The notes beneath the pieces were generated by a model, which did not search any database, was not told the origin of the DNA, and worked only from the letters and a program-made list of their open reading frames with translations. Source: Saxidomus purpurata (lineage: Eukaryota; Mollusca; Bivalvia; Venerida; Veneridae). Taken from it: DNA of 64,000 nucleotides. This document shows positions 24,335-35,934 of this stretch, one piece after another. Positions within the stretch are counted from its first letter, which is position 1. Every line of letters starts with the position of its first letter. The stretch is from NCBI GenBank assembly GCA_022818135.1, contig JAFMSR010000015.1, forward strand, positions 1,347,000 to 1,410,999, written 5' to 3'. The translations under genes were made by a program, and so were the position numbers.

Positions 24335-25908
24335 CTGAAAGTAAAGTAAAAAAGATTCTAAAACTAAAACACAAAAAAAACAGGAACTGCCCATTAAGTT
24401 CATAAATTACAAAGTAATTTTACGTCAGTAGTGATAGATATCTTATATGCAGCTGTTTGATAAAATATACTGACGTGATTAGATTTGAAATTTGATGTTT
24501 AAATGTTGATTAAAACTGACTGATGCTTAATTTCACACAGGGAAATTATCGAAGTGGAGAGACCCTACGACTTAATGAAGTTGTCTCCCTCCCATTATCT
24601 CTAGGTCTCCCGTACTCTGCCTTTATCCAAATTTTGTTTGTTCCTTATGAAAAGATTGAAACCAGGATAATCCAATTTCCCCTAAATAATCCATATACAA
24701 TATATACATGTGTAGATATGTTTTAACAAGATAACTACCTGGGCGGGACCAGTGCTTCCGGTCTGTTGTATACTATTAGGGTCCAGACCCCAAAACAAGA
24801 GGTCATTCCTTAAAGACGGTCGGTCAATGAACGTTGGGATATATAACTGTCCGGTGCGCAAGTAGTCTAATATTATCTGAAAAGTGAAAAAACAACATTG
24901 TTTTCAAAATTTGATGTATACAACATTACGACCGGACATTTCAGAACCAACTGTTCAATCTTAGTAAAAGTGTCTTGATAATATGCCCGTTGCAATAGAA
25001 ATACCACTTTATCCGGACGGAAGGGTGTCTAATCATAGGAAGTGTTATATAACAATACATGTAAAAGCGCATTCAAACTTAACAGTAAATGTGAACCATT
25101 CTGCAGAACATGTCTAAAACTAGTTTGAATTATTATAATATATTCCTGCTTGTACCTTGAATGCGTCTGGGTCTTTGTCAAAAAAGTAGTCTTTATTCTC
25201 AGGTCTGAAGTGTTCTTCAAGGAAGCTGCTGTTCGTTAGTGGACTGTTTGGGATCCGAAGTAGCGTTGACCTAGTAATAAATAAGACACTTGGCATTTTC
25301 AAAAATTACAATGCAATGAAGTTAAAGAATGATATAAATACATGTATTAGTGTGCTTTTCAATGATAGTTTGATATATACAACAAATTGCTGGTATATGT
25401 AGCCATAAAACAACAGGAACTACACATGTCCTATGCAATACCAGCAGAGTTCAGCATATGTAAGCAAATTTTAAACGCAGATCATGAGTTAAGTTTCATA
25501 ACGGGACTATATGTTTGCTTTTGATGTGCAGTCACACGTTTGACCGTGTGTTCAAAACAAAATAACTATTTCGAAATAGGAGAGGAGGGAGAAGTTAATC
25601 AAACTTGACAGCTTGATCACATGTTACAGTAGTGTATATATTAGCTCATTGTAAGTCTCCAACCTTTACGTTACAATAAATCCATTGATATTACATCACG
25701 ACTGAAGAACTATTTTTTGTCATGCGATACAAAATCCTATACTGATACCTGTCTTGAAAATGTTGTTTTTTTCTTTTGTTTTGCCTTGAAAATGTTACCT
25801 GTAGGTCTCGAACGTTACCCCTCCAACATTGAAGACTACAGTTCCCTCTGGTGAAACATTATGTGCTGATGTATTCGCATCATCCACCGGTGTGATACTG
25901 TCATCCAT
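23333..25908 (-). CDS. Voltage-gated potassium channel subunit, divergent Shaw/Kv3-like
   Basis: Four coding exons on the minus strand: 25908-25799, 25270-25156, 24876-24739, 24334-23333, with phases 2, 0, 0 and AG/GT junctions, giving 454 residues. The start codon is the first in-frame ATG after the acceptor at 25921. The protein has an N-terminal T1 tetramerisation domain (about 29-115), then S1 164-183, S2 227-245, S3 260-279, S4 289-311, S5 326-348, selectivity filter TVGYGD 376-381 and S6 391-413. The family forms tetrameric K+ channels in the plasma membrane that repolarise excitable cells. Three N-x-S/T sites lie in the S1-S2 loop. The filter is canonical, but the S6 PxP hinge is replaced by VVS and the zinc-binding cysteines of the Kv2-4 T1 domain are absent. 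A decayed paralogue lies at 39591-43854. Confidence 0.9.
24739..25908 (-). CDS. K+ channel exons 1-3: T1 (BTB/K-tetra) domain
   Basis: Exon 1 holds VFNVGGVTFETY, the classic T1 opening strand. Exon 2 continues with TLLRIPNSPL and DYFFDKDPDAF. Exon 3 gives ILDYLRTGQLYIP and LRNDLLFWGLDP. These direct subfamily-specific tetramer assembly in the cytosol. The HxxxxxC...CC zinc motif of Kv3 channels is not present, so subfamily placement rests on the core domain and overall layout. Intron lengths are 528 and 279 bp. Confidence 0.88.
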
Positions 25909-25920
25909 CAGAATTGTTGT

Positions 25921-27371
25921 CTGGAACACAAACGACAGATAACAAATCAACAATATGCACACCTTCGATAGCTATGAGAAAATGTGTAATAAACGCCAAT
26001 GAGAATGTACGATACACACTAGAGAAAATGTGTAAGAAACGCATTATTTATACTTCCTAGAGTATGATTATACAGTCTGTGTTTTGCATCTAAAACAAAA
26101 AGAAATAAAAGTAACTTGCTAACATGTCAACATTACGGTTAAAAGTAGGGCACAAACGTAGGGCAAGTAGAGGAGGTAAAGTATATTACTGGGAATACAA
26201 GCAGAAAGAATAGTTCTAATATGGTTTATGCAGAACAAATAAACATGTGCGAACGCCATAATGACCTAGAACAAATGGAATATACTCATTGCATGAAAAG
26301 TATACAATTATAATTATGTACTATGTAAACGCTGTTGAAGATTAGTACATAATACGTTAATATGCAAAGCCGATTGCTTGATCTTTTTAGTACACTGCTG
26401 TACAATTCAGAAATACATTGTTCTCCATGATAAAATCATACCCCGGTATAACACGTGGGATCGATAAAGCGTGCTGAAATAATAAGAGTGATCTGCAGAG
26501 CATGTGGTATGTTAATTTATATGTGCTACACCGTGTGTGTACGATATAAATAGTAAATATAAACAAAACTACTATAATATTAAATGCTACTTACCAAATC
26601 TGATTTATCCACTGTTACAATAAATCGCTCTCTTCTATTCTCTTGATATTTCTGCGCATATATTTATCGATTCTAGCCTAGATATGCCCTTGACCGCGCT
26701 CGCTGAGTAATATTGTAAACAAGTTCTCTGAAAGAAAAAAAAACTTTTGAATATTATTTAAAACATTGACGGGATGCTCTTGTATCGGTGATCGGGTCAT
26801 CCTTTTGTATTCTTTCATCCTTTGTATTCATAACTTGACACCAGTGATGGGGATAATCTCGCCCTTTTTTGATGTCGGAGTATTTATAACAAACGAATCC
26901 ACTCAAACATTTTCCACGTGCATTAATTTGTCGTAGATAAAGTCCAGCTTGGATTAGTATTGAAATCACTTGATTGACACATGGCGTCACGTAAATAAGA
27001 AGTTAAATAATGACAATACTAACATGACTTACGAATCGATATGCCGTCAACAATGACGGTTTAACTTGTCATTTTATAGTCATTAAACATTTATTTGTAT
27101 CCATATGTTTTTTTCTTAACATTATGTGGTTTTACTTCACACCAGTTTACACTGTATAATCAATATATAATTTTGTTCGAATAGCATCATACGATATCAA
27201 CATTTAATCATTTATTCAAACAGTACAATTTAATACAGCCAGATATATTAAATTACAACAACAACACATTAATAGTACTTTGATGGTCTTCAACTATTTA
27301 ACTATTTGCTTTGTATGACTTTTTACAGAAATGCACTTTCTCACATTGGAAATTGTAAAAGTTAGGTGTAA
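25921..27371. other. Intergenic region between the K+ channel gene and the LTR element
   Basis: Apart from the candidate 5' exon near 26595-26700 I see no supported gene. A 78-codon minus-strand frame at 26754-26990 has no recognisable domain or splice context. Confidence 0.5.
26595..26700 (-). promoter_or_regulatory. Possible 5' non-coding exon of the K+ channel gene
   Basis: On the minus strand a good donor (TTTG|GTAAGT, exon end at 26595) lies upstream of the coding exon's acceptor at 25921. The sequence before it has an upstream in-frame stop and no ATG, so it would be untranslated. A related donor context is found upstream of the second copy at 44694. The exon start is not defined. Confidence 0.4.
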
Positions 27372-27375
27372 ATGA

Positions 27376-27536
27376 CGTAACCCAGGTATTAATTCGTCTG
27401 CTATGCGTATGTGTCGTCCATGTTGTATTGTCCGTAGTCACCTAACTGTATCGTGTCTTATTTACCTAACTGTAACCGTGTCCGTACCTAACTGTATTGT
27501 GTCGTCTGTATATACCTAACTGTGTATTATTTCTAT
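27376..27536 (+). repeat. 5' LTR, truncated
   Basis: Matches the first ~162 bases of the 3' LTR and then stops at TTTCTAT where the CTAT-repeat tail of the LINE begins. About 452 LTR bases found in the 3' copy are missing. Confidence 0.9.
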
Positions 27537-29696
27537 CTATCTATCTATCTTGTTATACTGCCTCACACCTCTCACGAGTATTATGGGCAGGGTGCACGCC
27601 GGGTGTTAATAAAAGATAAAACTACTGCAAGATAGCTCCTACAGTCAAGAGAAACAAGACGGTTAAAACTGTTAAAATAGTAAAAGAGTAAAAGGGTTAA
27701 AAACAACTGTTGTATGACTAATAATTGATTTGGGCCACTGCCTGCTTGAATGATTCAAGATCAGGCAGGATCGCAATATGTGTTGGAAATCTATTCCACA
27801 GGACTGTGGTATGGGGGGAAAAAGAGTACTTAAAGAAGTCCGAATTTGCATGGGTTTGGCGGAGACTAAGGGGGTGCATATGTCTTGTTAACCTGTTTGG
27901 GACTTCTAGGTAGCTGGGCAAGGAGATTGCTACAAGATTGTAGTATATTTTGTAAAACATAACCAATTTGGAGGCTTGACGCCTGTTCTCAAGGGTGCTC
28001 CATCCAAGGGTGTTCTGCAGGTCTGTCACACTGGTATCTCTGGAATAATCATTTTTTACCCATCTGATTGTGCGTCGCTGGACCATCTCCAGCTTGTGAA
28101 TATTAACCTGGGTGTGTGGTGACCATACAGATGATGCATACTCTAATTGTGGTCTGACTAATGTTTTGTAAGAGAGTGATTTGATATTTTCATGTTTTGT
28201 TTTAATGTTACGTTTGAGAAAGCCTAGTGTTCTGTTTGCATTTGTTGTTATTCTTGAGATGTGTGTATTCCAGCTGAGATCTTGGCTGATGTCTACACCA
28301 AGGTATTTTGCATCCTTAGCTGGTGAGAGTGTTTGACCATGAAGCTTATATGGGAACTGGATAGGTTTTCTACTACGTGTGATATGGAGGACCTGACATT
28401 TACTAGGGTTAAATTCCATGTCCCACAGTTTTTCCCACGTTTCTAGCTTAGAGAGATCATTTTGTAACCTTTGACAATCAGAGAGGCAAGTAACTGCAAG
28501 GTAAACGGCAGTGTCATCAGCAAAAAGCCGCACCTGGGAGGTAACCGTGTCAGGGAGATCATTTATATAGAGTAGGAACAACAGAGGTCCTAGGACAGAG
28601 CCCTGGGGTACCCCAGATGTAACAGGGACTTGATCAGACGTGCAACCGTTAACCACTACTGACTGAGATCTACCTATTAAAAAGGACCGGATCCAAGACA
28701 CAGTTTGACTGGAGACACCATGCTCTTGGAGTTTAAGTAATAATTTAAGATGGTTGACTTTGTCGAAGGCTTTACTAAAATCAAGTAGGACAAGGTCGGT
28801 CTGTTTACCTGAGGAAAGGTTTTTGGATATTTCATCAACTAGCTCAATGAGCTGAGTCTCACAGGACCGTCTTTCACGGAACCCATGTTGCAGCTCATAA
28901 AGTATGTTGTGTTTTGAGAGATGTGTGGATAGGCTAGATGCAATTATGTGTTCTAGGAGTTTACATAGAATACAAGTTAGCGATATGGGTCTGTAGTTAG
29001 CAGGGTCACTAGTATCACCTTTTTTGAATAGTGGAGCGACATTTGCCTTCGTCCAATCGGATTGGAGTTGACCAGTATTAAGGGATCTTTTAAAGATTAG
29101 TGATACTATGTCAAGGATCTCATGGCGGAGCTCCTTCAAGACAATGGGCTTAATCATATCTGGGCCAGCAGCCTTATCCACTTTTAGGTTTTGGAGTAAT
29201 TTCAGGACGCCGTTGGGGTCAATTTCAATGTTGGGCATTGTAGGGTATTTCCTTTTTCCTAGGGAAGTCCTGCAAAGCTGGGACAGAGACAAGGGAGAAA
29301 CACCTGAAAAAACAGACTGGAATTGTTTATTCAGAATATTTGCTTGACCAAGGTTTTCTGAGGTGATTTTACCATTTGTCTGATCTTTTAACGGTGCAAT
29401 ACATTGGTTATCTTGTCTGGCATTTTTTATAAGTGAGTAGAGGCGCTTGGTATTGAATTTATTGGTGTTTGTGTTTTCTGAATGTTGAATGTCTAGTATG
29501 TTTTCAATATATGTCTCATGTGCTGTCTTAATTTTTTGCTGGATGAGGTGTTTAACAGTTCTGAATTTGCTAATGTACTGATTTTGACCTTTGTGTAGTT
29601 TAACCTTTTGGTAGAGTTTGTCCCTTTTTCTTATCAATCTTTTTATATCTTGTGTAATCCATGGGAGACTTTTCTTATTTCCTAGTTTTTTAATTG
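27537..29696 (-). mobile_element. 5'-truncated non-LTR retrotransposon (LINE)
   Basis: On the minus strand the element runs from about 29696 to a (GATA)n-type 3' tail at 27537-27551. It encodes an open reverse-transcriptase reading frame and has no endonuclease, as expected from 5' truncation. It lies antisense to the surrounding LTR element. Its 5' end directly abuts the gag leader, so the insertion came with loss of target DNA. Confidence 0.88.
27718..29637 (-). CDS. LINE reverse transcriptase (ORF2 C-terminal part)
   Basis: 639 residues without a stop from the first Met; coding homology starts further upstream, near 29695. RT fingerprint: ANYRPISL (214-221), LLDFSKAFD with catalytic Asp 286, GVPQGSVLGPLLF (342-354) and LFADD (371-375). 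A thumb and C-terminal region with YLGV, RPQLEYAS and RRTIRW motifs follows, typical of CR1/Jockey-like LINEs; the exact clade is not resolved. It copies RNA into DNA at a nicked target. There is no apurinic-type endonuclease domain, so this copy cannot be autonomous. The intact frame suggests recent insertion. Confidence 0.9.
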   Translation of the reverse strand: MIRKRDKLYQKVKLHKGQNQYISKFRTVKHLIQQKIKTAHETYIENILDIQHSENTNTNKFNTKRLYSLIKNARQDNQCIAPLKDQTNGKITSENLGQANILNKQFQSVFSGVSPLSLSQLCRTSLGKRKYPTMPNIEIDPNGVLKLLQNLKVDKAAGPDMIKPIVLKELRHEILDIVSLIFKRSLNTGQLQSDWTKANVAPLFKKGDTSDPANYRPISLTCILCKLLEHIIASSLSTHLSKHNILYELQHGFRERRSCETQLIELVDEISKNLSSGKQTDLVLLDFSKAFDKVNHLKLLLKLQEHGVSSQTVSWIRSFLIGRSQSVVVNGCTSDQVPVTSGVPQGSVLGPLLFLLYINDLPDTVTSQVRLFADDTAVYLAVTCLSDCQRLQNDLSKLETWEKLWDMEFNPSKCQVLHITRSRKPIQFPYKLHGQTLSPAKDAKYLGVDISQDLSWNTHISRITTNANRTLGFLKRNIKTKHENIKSLSYKTLVRPQLEYASSVWSPHTQVNIHKLEMVQRRTIRWVKNDYSRDTSVTDLQNTLGWSTLENRRQASKLVMFYKIYYNLVAISLPSYLEVPNRLTRHMHPLSLRQTHANSDFFKYSFSPHTTVLWNRFPTHIAILPDLESFKQAVAQINY

Positions 29697-29702
29697 TATA
29701 AC

Positions 29703-31104
29703 CCCATCATGGCAACTTCTAAATCTGAAGATACTTCAGATGGAACCAAGCTTAATATGGATGACATACTTAAGTTTATAGAGGAAAAGTATCTACTTAT
29801 CCCTAAAAAAATTGCTACTGACTCATCTACAGCATCCCTTACTTCATCAAGTGTAGCAAAACCACATCCTGACGTGAGACCCAAAACACCTCTTACAAAA
29901 CCTCCACCATTACCATCATTACCAATATTCCCCACAACTTTCCCTGGGCTGAATCCCTTGCCAAACCCAGTTAGCAAGCCTGGACCCAGCATCAGCACCA
30001 ATGTGAGCATGCCTGGACCAAGTATAGGGACCCCTTTATACACATCCACACCACTAGCCATATTACCCCACCCCTCCATAGCAATACCAAACCATCCAGT
30101 GCTACCAAAGATTCCTTGTTTTTCAGGTGATGAACCAGTACCTAAGGGAGAGGTACCGTTTGTTGTTTGGCGGTATGAGGTAGAATGTCTGTTAACCAAT
30201 CCTGAACTTAACAGATCACATATACTACAGTTAATCAGAGGATCATTGCGAGGAACAGCAAGAATTATGATCATACCACTTGGTCAGAATGCTGCAGTTG
30301 TTGATATTCTTGCAAAACTTGATACTATGTTTTCTGAAGCTTCTACCAAGGAAGATTTATTGACAGTTTTTCAATTCTTCCCAGAACCCTTCAGAATCAG
30401 TCACTTCCTATGCCTGTAGATTGGAAACCCTTATACAAGCTATTATAGACAAAGGCCAACTCCCTGGCTTGGCTCGCAATGACATCCTACGTCATAAATT
30501 TTGGACCGGTCTTAGCTCTGACATGCTGCGTCTCCAGACCCGGCACAAATATGACTCTCTGGATGATTATAACTTGTTACTTCGGGAAATCAGAAAAGTT
30601 GAGAAAGAAATTTCTTCTACACCATTTCTGCCCAATACTTCTTTCAAATCTAGTACAGCTGCTAAGCTGCCAGCAGCAAAGCATGTCCCTCTTTCTGCTG
30701 AAACTTCTTTTGAACAGCAACTTTCCTCTCTGGAAAATAAAATGGAGACTAGACTATCCAGTATGGAATCAAAATTAACTTCTTTTCAAGAAAAAGTTGA
30801 TAAAAAAATTGATTCAAAATTTGACATGATTTTGCAGAAACTTGATGGTAAAGACAGTCAGAATTCCAGAAATTTTACATCAGGCAACAAAGACCGTCAG
30901 AGAAACAACAACTATAACAACAACAACAGAAACAACAACAACAATAACACAAATGGTAGCAACACAAACTATAACCCTCCTCCGCCTTCTCAGGGTCGTT
31001 CAAATCCTGATACACCACAACCTGTAGGTCGAGGGAGAGGTCAATCCAGTTACCGTGGAAACCAAAATAGAAACCGCAGTTACTATGGCAACCAGTCAAA
31101 CTGA
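29703..31104 (+). pseudogene. Gag of the LTR element, frameshifted, PNMA-like capsid
   Basis: The first part (29703-30419) has a Pro-rich linker and then a capsid-like region with FSGDEP, WRYEVECLL and LIRGSLRGTA, which resembles the PNMA/Arc type of gypsy Gag. An indel near 30380 shifts the frame; the rest continues at 30421-31104. That second part has a predicted coiled coil (about 30700-30850), an Asn-rich stretch and an RG-rich tail (GRGRGQSSYRG). No CCHC zinc knuckle is visible, so RNA binding probably uses the RG tail. Confidence 0.78.
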
Positions 31105-31118
31105 CAACCTCCTCTGTC

Positions 31119-31796
31119 ATGGGCGGAACAGGGGAAGGTGTAGAAAATGCCCATTCAGAAGCTTTTGTAAATAGACTCATTGGTTTTGCAAATGAGAACA
31201 ATGTTTCTGTTAATGGAAAATCTTTTAAATGTTTACTTGACTCCGGTTCTATGGTGTCTACTATGAGCCATTCTGCTTTTCAGTCTTTAAACCCCAAGGT
31301 TTCTTTACATTCTTTGGATTCTCTGGGACTAACATTGTCAGTGGCAGATGGTTCTACCCTGAAATACTGTGGCTATATTGAAGCAACAGTTTGTGTAACA
31401 TTTTTATCATCTTTTAATCTTGACATACCTGTTCTGGTCATACCAGATAATGATTTTAACCATTGTTGTCCAGTTATTATTGGGACAAATGTACTTCGTC
31501 GTTGTAGAGTATTTTTAGATGAAATGCCAGAAGAAGAGACTATACCTACCGAATGGCAACTGGCCATGGACAGTCTTGGTTCCAATACCTATTCCGTCAA
31601 GGTATGTGGAAAGAAGAATATTACAGTTGCACCTTTTGAGAGTGTTACCATTAATGGAATGGTCAGGAACTTTGATCAGTCTGTATCTTCAGTAGTTACT
31701 GAGAGCCCTGATGTTTTCCAAGGGTACACAGTCTGTCCACGTGTAGTTAAATTACACAACACTTCATCTGTAAAAAATACCAGTCAGAATCTGTAA
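31119..31796 (+). pseudogene. Retropepsin-like protease region of pol
   Basis: Carries the aspartic-protease signature LLDSGSMVSTMS about 40 residues in, and a later VIIGTNVLRR that fits the second flap-side motif. The frame differs from the preceding gag part and from the RT that follows. In a live element these would be joined by frameshifting or be one frame; here at least some shifts are mutations. Confidence 0.75.
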
Positions 31797-31797
31797 C

Positions 31798-33089
31798 ATG
31801 ACTGCAAAAACTTTGACTTTTAAGCCCAAATCTGATATTTGTACTATTTCAGAGGCCAAGGTCATTGATGACATTTCCTCTTACGTTTCTCAGGATATCA
31901 CTTCAGAGTTACCTCTGAAAGACATTTCAGTGGATACATCCAACTTGACACCTGAGCAAACACTGCGTTTTTATCAGGTTTTAGGGAAATGGAAAGAAAT
32001 TTTTTGTACTTCCAAAAAGGATATTGGCAAAACTAATTTGACCAAACATAAAATTATCTTGGAAGATGAGATTCCTTTCAAGGAACCCTACCGTCGTATA
32101 CCCCCTGCATTATATGAAGAGGTACGGCAACATGTAAAAGAAATGTTAGATGCTAACATCATTAGGGAATCTGACTCGCCATTTTCTTCAAATGTTGTTT
32201 TAGTCAGAAAATCTAATGGAGCCCTCAGATTCTGTATTGACTGCGAAAACTAAACAACAAAACCCGCAAAGATGCATATATGTTACCCCGATTTGATGAT
32301 ACAATTGATGTTTTGACAGGTTCCAAGTATTTTTCTAAAAAAGACCTCCATTCTGCATATTGGCAAATTGAAGTTGAAGCGTCAGACAAGCCAAAAACAG
32401 CATTTTCAGTTGGTAATTTAGGTTTTTATGAATGGAACCGTATGGGATTCGGACTCACCAATGCCCCGGCTACTTTCCAACGCTGTATGGAAAAATGTAT
32501 GGGAGACATGCATCTTAGAGAGTGTCTCATATTTTTAGATGACATTTTGATATTTTCAGCCACTTTTGAAGAGCATATTTCTAGATTAGAGTCTGTATTT
32601 CAGAGACTTAGTGATCACAACTTGCGGGTTAAGCCATCAAAATGTGAATTTTTTAAGACATCAGTTACATATTTAGGACATGTAGTTTCAGATCAGGGCA
32701 TTGCTACAGACCCCAACAAACTTTCTGCTGTTCAAGAATAGCCTGTCCCAACAAACATTAAGACCCTTAGGCAATTTCTTGGTTTTACAGGCTATTACCG
32801 GAAGTTTGTACCTCGGTATGCCCAAATTGTTCAACCACTCAATAACCTTTTGCAAGGCCATGTTCTGAACAAGAAGTTCAACAAGTCTAAAAAGAAGGCC
32901 AAAATTCCTGCAATACATTTCATTTCAATTCATTTTGCACACAGATGCAAGTTCAATTGGTTTAGGCTCGGTTCTTCTCCAAGTCCAAGATGGCAAAGAA
33001 TGCGTTATTGCTTATGCAAGCCGTGGTCTTAGGCCCAGTGAACGCAAATATCCAGCACACAAATTAGAATTTTAGCCCTGAAATGGAGT
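31798..33089 (+). pseudogene. Reverse transcriptase and start of RNase H, broken
   Basis: 31798-32253 holds the N-terminal RT part (YRRIPPALYEEV, SPFSSNVVLVRK). A one-base shift near 32250 moves the frame to 32280-32741, which has the catalytic FLDD box (IFLDDILIF), GLTNAPATFQRCM and YLGHVVS. TAG at 32739 stops that frame at the site where a Trp is usual. The connection domain ([11 protein letters not shown]) and the first RNase H strand follow in other frames to about 33089. Confidence 0.8.
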
Positions 33090-35285
33090 GTGACTGACAA
33101 ATTTCATGATTATTTGTATGGCAATGAATTTGTAGTCAAAACCGACAGCAACCCCCTGACCTATGTTACCACCACTGCAAAGTTAGATGCCACACAGCAC
33201 AGATGGCTGGCTGAACTTTCTAACTATAACTTCACCATAGAATATCGCAGTGGCAAACAGAACATAGATGCCGACGGCTTTTCCAGACGTTATATATTTA
33301 ACGATGAACTTAAGGCAATCTACCAAGCAGCTGTTATTTCTGCTCCTGTATTGAACAGTTCTTCAGGTTCTGCAGCTCCTCATGTGGCCAATGAGGAGAT
33401 GGAAGTATCTGAACCCATGGCTAACATTGATTGGTCCAAGGAGCAAAGTAACGACCCCACTCTTTCACAAGTTGTTGACATCATTCGTAGCGGTTTCCTG
33501 CAAGGAGGGAAGAAAACCCGCTCAGAATCACCTGCTGTACAGAAGTACCTCAGAGAAGCACCCAGGCTTGACATTCATGAGGGTATTCTGTACAGAACCG
33601 CTACTTTAGATGGCCAACAGGTGAAACAGCTAGTCCTTCCAGAGTCTCACAGGAAGATTGCTTTACAAGGCATCCACAATGATGCAGGGCACCAGGGAAA
33701 AGAAAAGACTCTGTGGTTAGCCAAACAAAGGTTTTATTGGCCAGGTATGGAGAGGGAAATCCATAATTGGGTAGAGCAATGCAACCGCTGCATTAGAAGA
33801 AAGGTTCCAACCAACCAGCCTTTCGCAGAACTCAAACCCATCCATACTACCAGACCCATGGAGTTGGTATCCATAGACTTCTTGAAGCTCGAACCCAGTA
33901 AAGGTGGTATTGAGAATATTCTTGTTATAGTAGACCATTTCACCCGTTTTGCACAAGCCATTCCTTGTCGAAACCAGACTGCTACTACCACTGCAAAGGC
34001 ACTATATGAAGGGTATTTTCGGTACTACGGGTTCCCAGAGCAACTGCATAGTGATCAAGGTCGTAACTTTCTTAGTCGCACCATACAAGAGCTATGCAGG
34101 ATTGCGGGCATAAAGAAGTCGAGGACCACTCCGTACCATGCCATGGGGAATGGAGGAGCTGAATGCTGGAATCAGACTCTCCTCAAGATGCTAGGAACAC
34201 TTGAAAACCATCAGAAAGCTGATTGGAAGTCCTACATCGCTCCCCTGGTACAGGCCTATAACGCTACAAAGAACGACGCTACAGGATATGCCCCTCACTT
34301 TCTTATGTTCGGTTGGCACCCACGACTACCTGTTGATGCGTATTTGGGTACAGACCCTTCTGAAGAACATACTGGGAGTCACACCTCATATGCCTCTAAA
34401 CTTCATCAGCGCCTTCAGTTTGCATACCGCCAGGCTGCTAAGGAAGCTAGTAAGGTGTCCGCCAAGAACAAGTCCCAGTATGACCAGAAAGTGAAGCATG
34501 CTCGACTGGATATTGGTGACAAAGTACTGTTACGTAAAGTTGGTTTAAAGGGAACCAGTAAGCTGGCAGATAGATGGGACCAGGAACCCTATTTAGTCCT
34601 TTCCATGCCCAATCCAGATATTCCGGTGTACAGAGTACAGCAAGAAAACAAGATGGGCCCAATCAAGACTTTACATCGGAATATGCTGTTGCCCTACACC
34701 AGTAACCAACCCACTGAAGACCTGTCTACTTCTAAAACCAGTCCTCGCAAGAGAACTGCAAACAAATCTAGAAGTACAGCTCTTTCTACCAATCCACCTG
34801 GTAACAGTACTCACCAATCCGATAGTTCCAGTTGTTCTGATTCCGAAGGGAACAGTGATAGAACCAGATTGTATATTCCTCCACCATTGAGAACCAGGAG
34901 AGATCACTTTCCTCAGCAGAAGAATAAACCCCCCTCTACTCTTCTATCTAATACCGAACCCTCTTTCGTGTTTCCTCCTTTATTTTCAGGAAATTCACAG
35001 GTCCTGGAACCTGATCAAAGTAGGCAACCGAGAAGTTCAGTACAGAGTTATAGGGATTATTCTTCAAGACCCCACACTATATCAGAGACAACTCAGTTCC
35101 AACCTACAGTAGAGTTACCTACGAGTATCACGCAAGCACACTCTGATACACACAATACCTTCTCAATGCCTCCACCTCCTAGCCCTCGCCCCGTTAGGCG
35201 TCGAGCTCCACCTCAAAGATATGGCGAGTGGGTAACTCCTGTACAAGCTGAAACTAACCCAGATTACGAGATATTCTTTGTGTAA
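33090..35285 (+). CDS. RNase H C-terminal half plus integrase of the LTR element
   Basis: 731 codons are open. Residues 1-66 are the end of RNase H (VKTDSNPL, SGKQNIDADGFSR). Integrase follows: zinc-binding His196, His201, Cys231, Cys234; catalytic Asp263 (SIDF), Asp322 (HSDQGRNF) and Glu358 in GNGGAECW. A chromatin/DNA-binding C-terminal region includes GDKVLLRK. The last ~180 residues are Ser/Pro-rich and of unknown role. All catalytic residues remain, but the frame has no own start context and the upstream pol is broken. Confidence 0.82.
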   Translation: MTDKFHDYLYGNEFVVKTDSNPLTYVTTTAKLDATQHRWLAELSNYNFTIEYRSGKQNIDADGFSRRYIFNDELKAIYQAAVISAPVLNSSSGSAAPHVANEEMEVSEPMANIDWSKEQSNDPTLSQVVDIIRSGFLQGGKKTRSESPAVQKYLREAPRLDIHEGILYRTATLDGQQVKQLVLPESHRKIALQGIHNDAGHQGKEKTLWLAKQRFYWPGMEREIHNWVEQCNRCIRRKVPTNQPFAELKPIHTTRPMELVSIDFLKLEPSKGGIENILVIVDHFTRFAQAIPCRNQTATTTAKALYEGYFRYYGFPEQLHSDQGRNFLSRTIQELCRIAGIKKSRTTPYHAMGNGGAECWNQTLLKMLGTLENHQKADWKSYIAPLVQAYNATKNDATGYAPHFLMFGWHPRLPVDAYLGTDPSEEHTGSHTSYASKLHQRLQFAYRQAAKEASKVSAKNKSQYDQKVKHARLDIGDKVLLRKVGLKGTSKLADRWDQEPYLVLSMPNPDIPVYRVQQENKMGPIKTLHRNMLLPYTSNQPTEDLSTSKTSPRKRTANKSRSTALSTNPPGNSTHQSDSSSCSDSEGNSDRTRLYIPPPLRTRRDHFPQQKNKPPSTLLSNTEPSFVFPPLFSGNSQVLEPDQSRQPRSSVQSYRDYSSRPHTISETTQFQPTVELPTSITQAHSDTHNTFSMPPPPSPRPVRRRAPPQRYGEWVTPVQAETNPDYEIFFV

Positions 35286-35920
35286 TGGCTACTTTAGTCA
35301 ATTATGATTTTATCAGTCTTATTATATATGATTATTCTGAACTATTTCTTTGCAGAAATTTATTCAGTCAGGAATTAATCATATCTGACATAATTTGACC
35401 TTTTCAGGATCTTGTATATTTTCTGAGGTAAAATGTAGGCACAGTGCATAAACAGTGTCAAATGTAGCCTTGCCAGTATTAAGCCGAAAATGACATTTTA
35501 GCATTTTTAATTGTTTTTAGTCAATATAAATTACAACCAAGATTGTAATTTCGTTTTTAATTGTGCTTATTTTGCAGTTTTCGCATTGTCAGTTCAGAGA
35601 GTAAATACGGTATTGATACGTTTGTACTGATACATAGGCAATGTGATACAAAACATTGAATTTTTATGAAATAACTGAAATGTTACCCGTTGCGTGAAAG
35701 CATGATCTGATAAATCCAAGGTTTGCTAAATCTTGAACGCAATGTTTTGGTACATGCAAATTTGGTCAAATTTCATGTCGTGCTAGAAGTACGGGAAAAT
35801 ATAATCTCAGACGAATAATTCGGACAAGTTAATCGTTGTCGTCATTGCATTTTATGCAGTGATTATTTGTGTTTTAAGTACAGGTTTCTGTAACTTGGAA
35901 ATGTCAGGAGCCATTTCCTT
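35286..35920 (+). other. LTR element 3' non-coding region
   Basis: Between the end of integrase and the polypurine tract; no envelope-like frame is present. Confidence 0.6.
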
Positions 35921-35934
35921 AAAGGGAGGGAATG
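35921..35934 (+). promoter_or_regulatory. Polypurine tract
   Basis: AAAGGGAGGGAATG directly before the TG of the 3' LTR; the usual plus-strand primer site of LTR retrotransposons. Confidence 0.8.

Noticed and set aside
26754..26990. 78-codon minus-strand protein with cysteines
   Set aside because: No recognisable domain and no exon context; could be chance.
35286..35920. Envelope gene in the LTR element
   Set aside because: No open frame or membrane-protein features between integrase and the 3' LTR.
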